From assembly GCA_947567625.1 (NCBI GenBank), contig CANONN010000013.1:1-64000 (forward strand): 64,000 nt of DNA, written 5' to 3'. Shown here piece after piece: positions 63,193 to 64,000 of this stretch (position 1 is the first letter of the stretch; each line of letters starts with the position of its first letter). The stretch comes from an uncultured Roseburia sp. (GTDB lineage Bacteria > Bacillota > Clostridia > Lachnospirales > Lachnospiraceae). The notes beneath the pieces are model-generated. The model searched no databases. It had not been told where the DNA came from and saw only the letters and a list, made by a program, of their open reading frames with translations. A program made the translations under genes and the position numbers.

Positions 63193-63509
63193 AATAATCC
63201 CTTCCTCTCTTCTCTTTTATCATTCTAACCCCCCATGTCACAGCTTCGCTGTGACTCAAATCTGCGCGGGAAATCCAACGCCATACCCATCTTACCTATG
63301 CAGTTCTCTCGCTCTATAAATGCGTCTCACCGGAACTGTTATCATTATATACAGTATTTTCCAGCAAATCATTTCAAAAAAGTTGCGAACTCTCAAAATG
63401 CCCCCATTCTGTCCCCGATATGCTATACTGTTAAGAAGAGACTGGCTGCGGCGTAACAGTGAAGAGGGAGGCCATGCTGTTACACCGCGGCAGACAGAGG
63501 AGGTACGTT
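63193..63509. other. 317-bp divergent intergenic region of rtcB
   Basis: It contains an 8-bp hairpin with a 3-nt loop, GTCACAGC-TTC-GCTGTGAC (63237-63255), close to the rtcB start, and an extended -10 box TGCTATACT (63421-63429) for the rightward gene. No -35 is obvious and no sigma-54 site is seen for rtcB. Confidence 0.55.
63424..63429 (+). promoter_or_regulatory. Extended -10 promoter of the rightward gene
   Basis: TATACT preceded by TGC; the same TGCTATACTGT string occurs at the MarR gene promoter (9151-9160). No -35 is recognisable at 16-18 bp. Confidence 0.45.
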
Positions 63510-64000
63510 ATGTCCGCGTTCCAGGAACTGATCGGGAGCTTTCCCAAGACGAGAGAATATGTGCGCGATTTTTTTGTCTATGGCTTTAAGTCGCGCGATG
63601 AATTTAAGGATAAAAGCCCGCGCACCTACGACAATGAGCGCAGGCGGCTGGAGTGCTGGCTTGCGCCCTATGTGCGCAGGGATTATGCCGCAAACGGCTC
63701 CAATATCTCCCTCGCCATCGACAGTAATCTGCTTGATTCCAACCCGCTGTTTCAGGTCTGGAAAACGAAAAGCTTTACCGACTACGATATCACGCTTCAT
63801 TTTCTGATTCTGGACCTGTTACAGGACAGTGCCGCGCTGACCGCCGATGAAATTACATGCCGCCTGCTCTCTGATTACGATACGCTGTTTGACACGCAGA
63901 CCGTCCGCCGCAAATGTAACGCCTATGTCAAGGCGGGGCTGCTGCAAAAACAAAAAAGCGGCAAAACCGTCCGCTATTTCCTCGATAATGCGCTGGCCCT
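63510..64000 (+). CDS. N-terminal part of a probable WYL-type transcriptional regulator (cut by window edge)
   Basis: ATG 63510 follows GAGGAGG at 6 nt, and the frame is open to the right edge (163 codons visible). The protein begins MSAFQELIGSFPKTREYVRD, then FFVYGFKSRDEFKDKSPRTYDNERRRLECWL. A helix-turn-helix-like segment follows further on, with LTADEITCRLLSDYDTLFDT, then QTVRRKCNAYVKAGLLQKQK. This start is typical of Lachnospiraceae proteins that carry a C-terminal WYL ligand-binding domain, but that domain lies outside the window, so the assignment is tentative. It is divergent from rtcB. Confidence 0.6.
   Translation, partial: MSAFQELIGSFPKTREYVRDFFVYGFKSRDEFKDKSPRTYDNERRRLECWLAPYVRRDYAANGSNISLAIDSNLLDSNPLFQVWKTKSFTDYDITLHFLILDLLQDSAALTADEITCRLLSDYDTLFDTQTVRRKCNAYVKAGLLQKQKSGKTVRYFLDNALA

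Overview
The window looks like a chromosomal segment of a spore-forming, probably motile Lachnospiraceae-type Clostridium relative (Bacillota). Support comes from a SipL-type spore coat morphogenesis protein, a CotS-family protein, Veg, a YvyF-type flagellar-operon protein, two methyl-accepting chemotaxis proteins, strong AGGAGG ribosome binding sites and TTGACA/TATAAT promoters. I see no prophage, CRISPR array or intact insertion sequence. Most genes are on the minus strand.

Region by region. 1-752: start of a secreted Ig-like protein that runs off the window. 1043-8942: housekeeping block with phosphoglucomutase, a PEGA lipoprotein, a CotS-like protein, the CCA-adding enzyme, prolyl-tRNA synthetase and an RluA pseudouridine synthase. 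9130-13842: accessory stretch with MarR regulator, flavin-type oxidase, chemoreceptor and an AT-rich secreted protein. 14073-23168: secreted nuclease, carAB with a structured leader, GNAT acetyltransferase, aroE and aroK. 23296-28394: methionine aminopeptidase, a SurA-N-like membrane protein, an NlpC/P60 hydrolase, sipL and veg. 28453-31604: PrcB-like lipoprotein, plsC and a second chemoreceptor.

31801-54769 is the most distinctive part: a 23-kb rhamnogalacturonan-I (pectin) locus. It holds two giant secreted family PL11-type rhamnogalacturonan lyases and one giant protein with two SGNH (CE12-like) acetylesterase domains. All three end in the same BspA-like leucine-rich module. Two GGDEF (diguanylate cyclase) genes are interleaved, one of them 26 bp behind a lyase gene. 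This suggests polymer degradation coupled to c-di-GMP control of motility or adhesion.

55283-64000: glutamate racemase, a YvyF-like protein, a tRNA-Phe/tRNA-Gly operon, a methyltransferase, two tandem AgrC-type (GHKL) sensor kinases without a response regulator in view, the RNA ligase RtcB, and the start of a divergent regulator-like gene.

The most unusual signals are non-coding. A roughly 100-bp multi-hairpin element occurs directly upstream of the start codons of two unrelated genes (9712-9820 and, reversed, 23174-23265). Its stems differ in sequence but keep their pairing, and its distance to the ATG is identical; a truncated third copy sits at 58415-58446. A second, MITE-like repeat (19767-19987 and 31708-31795) has terminal inverted repeats and abuts stop codons. 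Also notable are a structured carAB leader ending in a terminator-like hairpin, a 32-residue hydrophobic small ORF antisense to the aroK 3' region, a candidate small RNA near 12100, and a direct repeat with LytTR-like spacing before the sensor-kinase pair.
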